From Desulfobacteraceae bacterium (GTDB lineage: Bacteria; Desulfobacterota; Desulfobacteria; Desulfobacterales; Desulfosalsimonadaceae), in NCBI GenBank assembly GCA_003551985.1, contig PUOB01000244.1, positions 1 to 5,261 on the forward strand: a DNA stretch of 5,261 nucleotides, written 5' to 3'. The translations under genes and the position numbers were made by a program. Positions 5,166-5,261 of the stretch are shown in pieces. The notes under the pieces were generated by a model. That model saw only the letters and a list, made by a program, of their open reading frames with translations, did not search any database and was not told where the DNA came from. The number at the start of each line of letters is the position of its first letter. Positions within the stretch are counted from its first letter, which is position 1.

Positions 5166-5216
5166 GATGCCCTCTACCCTTGGTGAACGCGTAAAAAGTC
5201 ACTTTTGGCCGGCATC
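5166..5216. repeat. Palindromic repeat related to the element at 2990-3031
   Basis: AAAAGT (5194-5199) and ACTTTT (5201-5206) form a 13-base palindrome around C5200. It is flanked by the inverted pair GATGCC (5166-5171) and GGCATC (5211-5216). CGTAAAAAGTC (5190-5200) is the exact reverse complement of 3021-3031. Both copies continue with CG and TCA shortly after the shared 11-mer, which supports common descent rather than chance. Confidence 0.5.
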
Positions 5217-5261
5217 TTTGTGTTGCTCAGGCGCAATAAGCACTTCGGGGTTCAAAATCCA
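5199..5261 (-). CDS. Possible 3' end of a minus-strand gene, cut by the window edge
   Basis: Entering from the right edge, one minus-strand frame is open for 20 codons, begins WILNPEVLIAPEQ and stops with TGA at 5201-5199. If real it is the C-terminus of a gene upstream of, and in the same direction as, the thioesterase-like gene, with a 60-base gap. The stop codon falls inside the palindromic repeat, so the repeat may supply it. Another minus-strand frame is also open for ten codons, and 20 codons do not identify a family. Confidence 0.3.
   Translation of the reverse strand, partial: WILNPEVLIAPEQHKDAGQK

Overview
The window holds five complete protein genes, two possible gene fragments at the edges, and one gene-free stretch of about 510 bases packed with inverted and direct repeats. 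Nothing fixes the organism firmly. Lipoproteins with lipoboxes indicate a Gram-negative cell envelope. Short intergenic repeats built on GACTTTTTACG resemble ones I associate from memory with sulfate-reducing Desulfobacterota (Desulfobacterales-like genomes), so that group is my best guess.

Layout. A possible gene start runs off the left edge on the minus strand (1-45). It is divergent from a patatin-like phospholipase gene (260-1201, plus). That gene converges on a GT2-like glycosyltransferase gene (1289-2596 as the longest frame, minus). The glycosyltransferase has a good sigma70-like promoter just upstream. Its best Shine-Dalgarno sequence points to an ATT codon 15 codons inside the longest frame, so the true start may be non-canonical. 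Next comes the repeat-rich gene-free region (2597-3107), with a near-identical inverted pair of 19-base sequences, four hairpins and an 11-base direct repeat.

This region leads into two lipoprotein genes in the same direction. The first is an unrecognised lipoprotein with a GTG start (3108-3839). The second is a two-domain lipoprotein combining a COG3650-like domain and a META/HslJ domain (3906-4685). They are 66 bases apart and may form an operon. The second gene ends 3 bases from the end of a convergent hotdog-fold thioesterase-like gene (4689-5138, minus). Beyond that lie another palindromic repeat and perhaps the last 20 codons of a further minus-strand gene (5199-5261).

The genes do not form an obvious single pathway. 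Lipid hydrolysis (patatin), acyl-thioester hydrolysis (hotdog), sugar transfer and two probable outer-membrane lipoproteins loosely suggest envelope and lipid housekeeping, but that link is inference. I see no defence system, CRISPR array, transposase, tRNA or rRNA. The most interesting points are the possible ATT start of the glycosyltransferase and the structured region 2597-3107.
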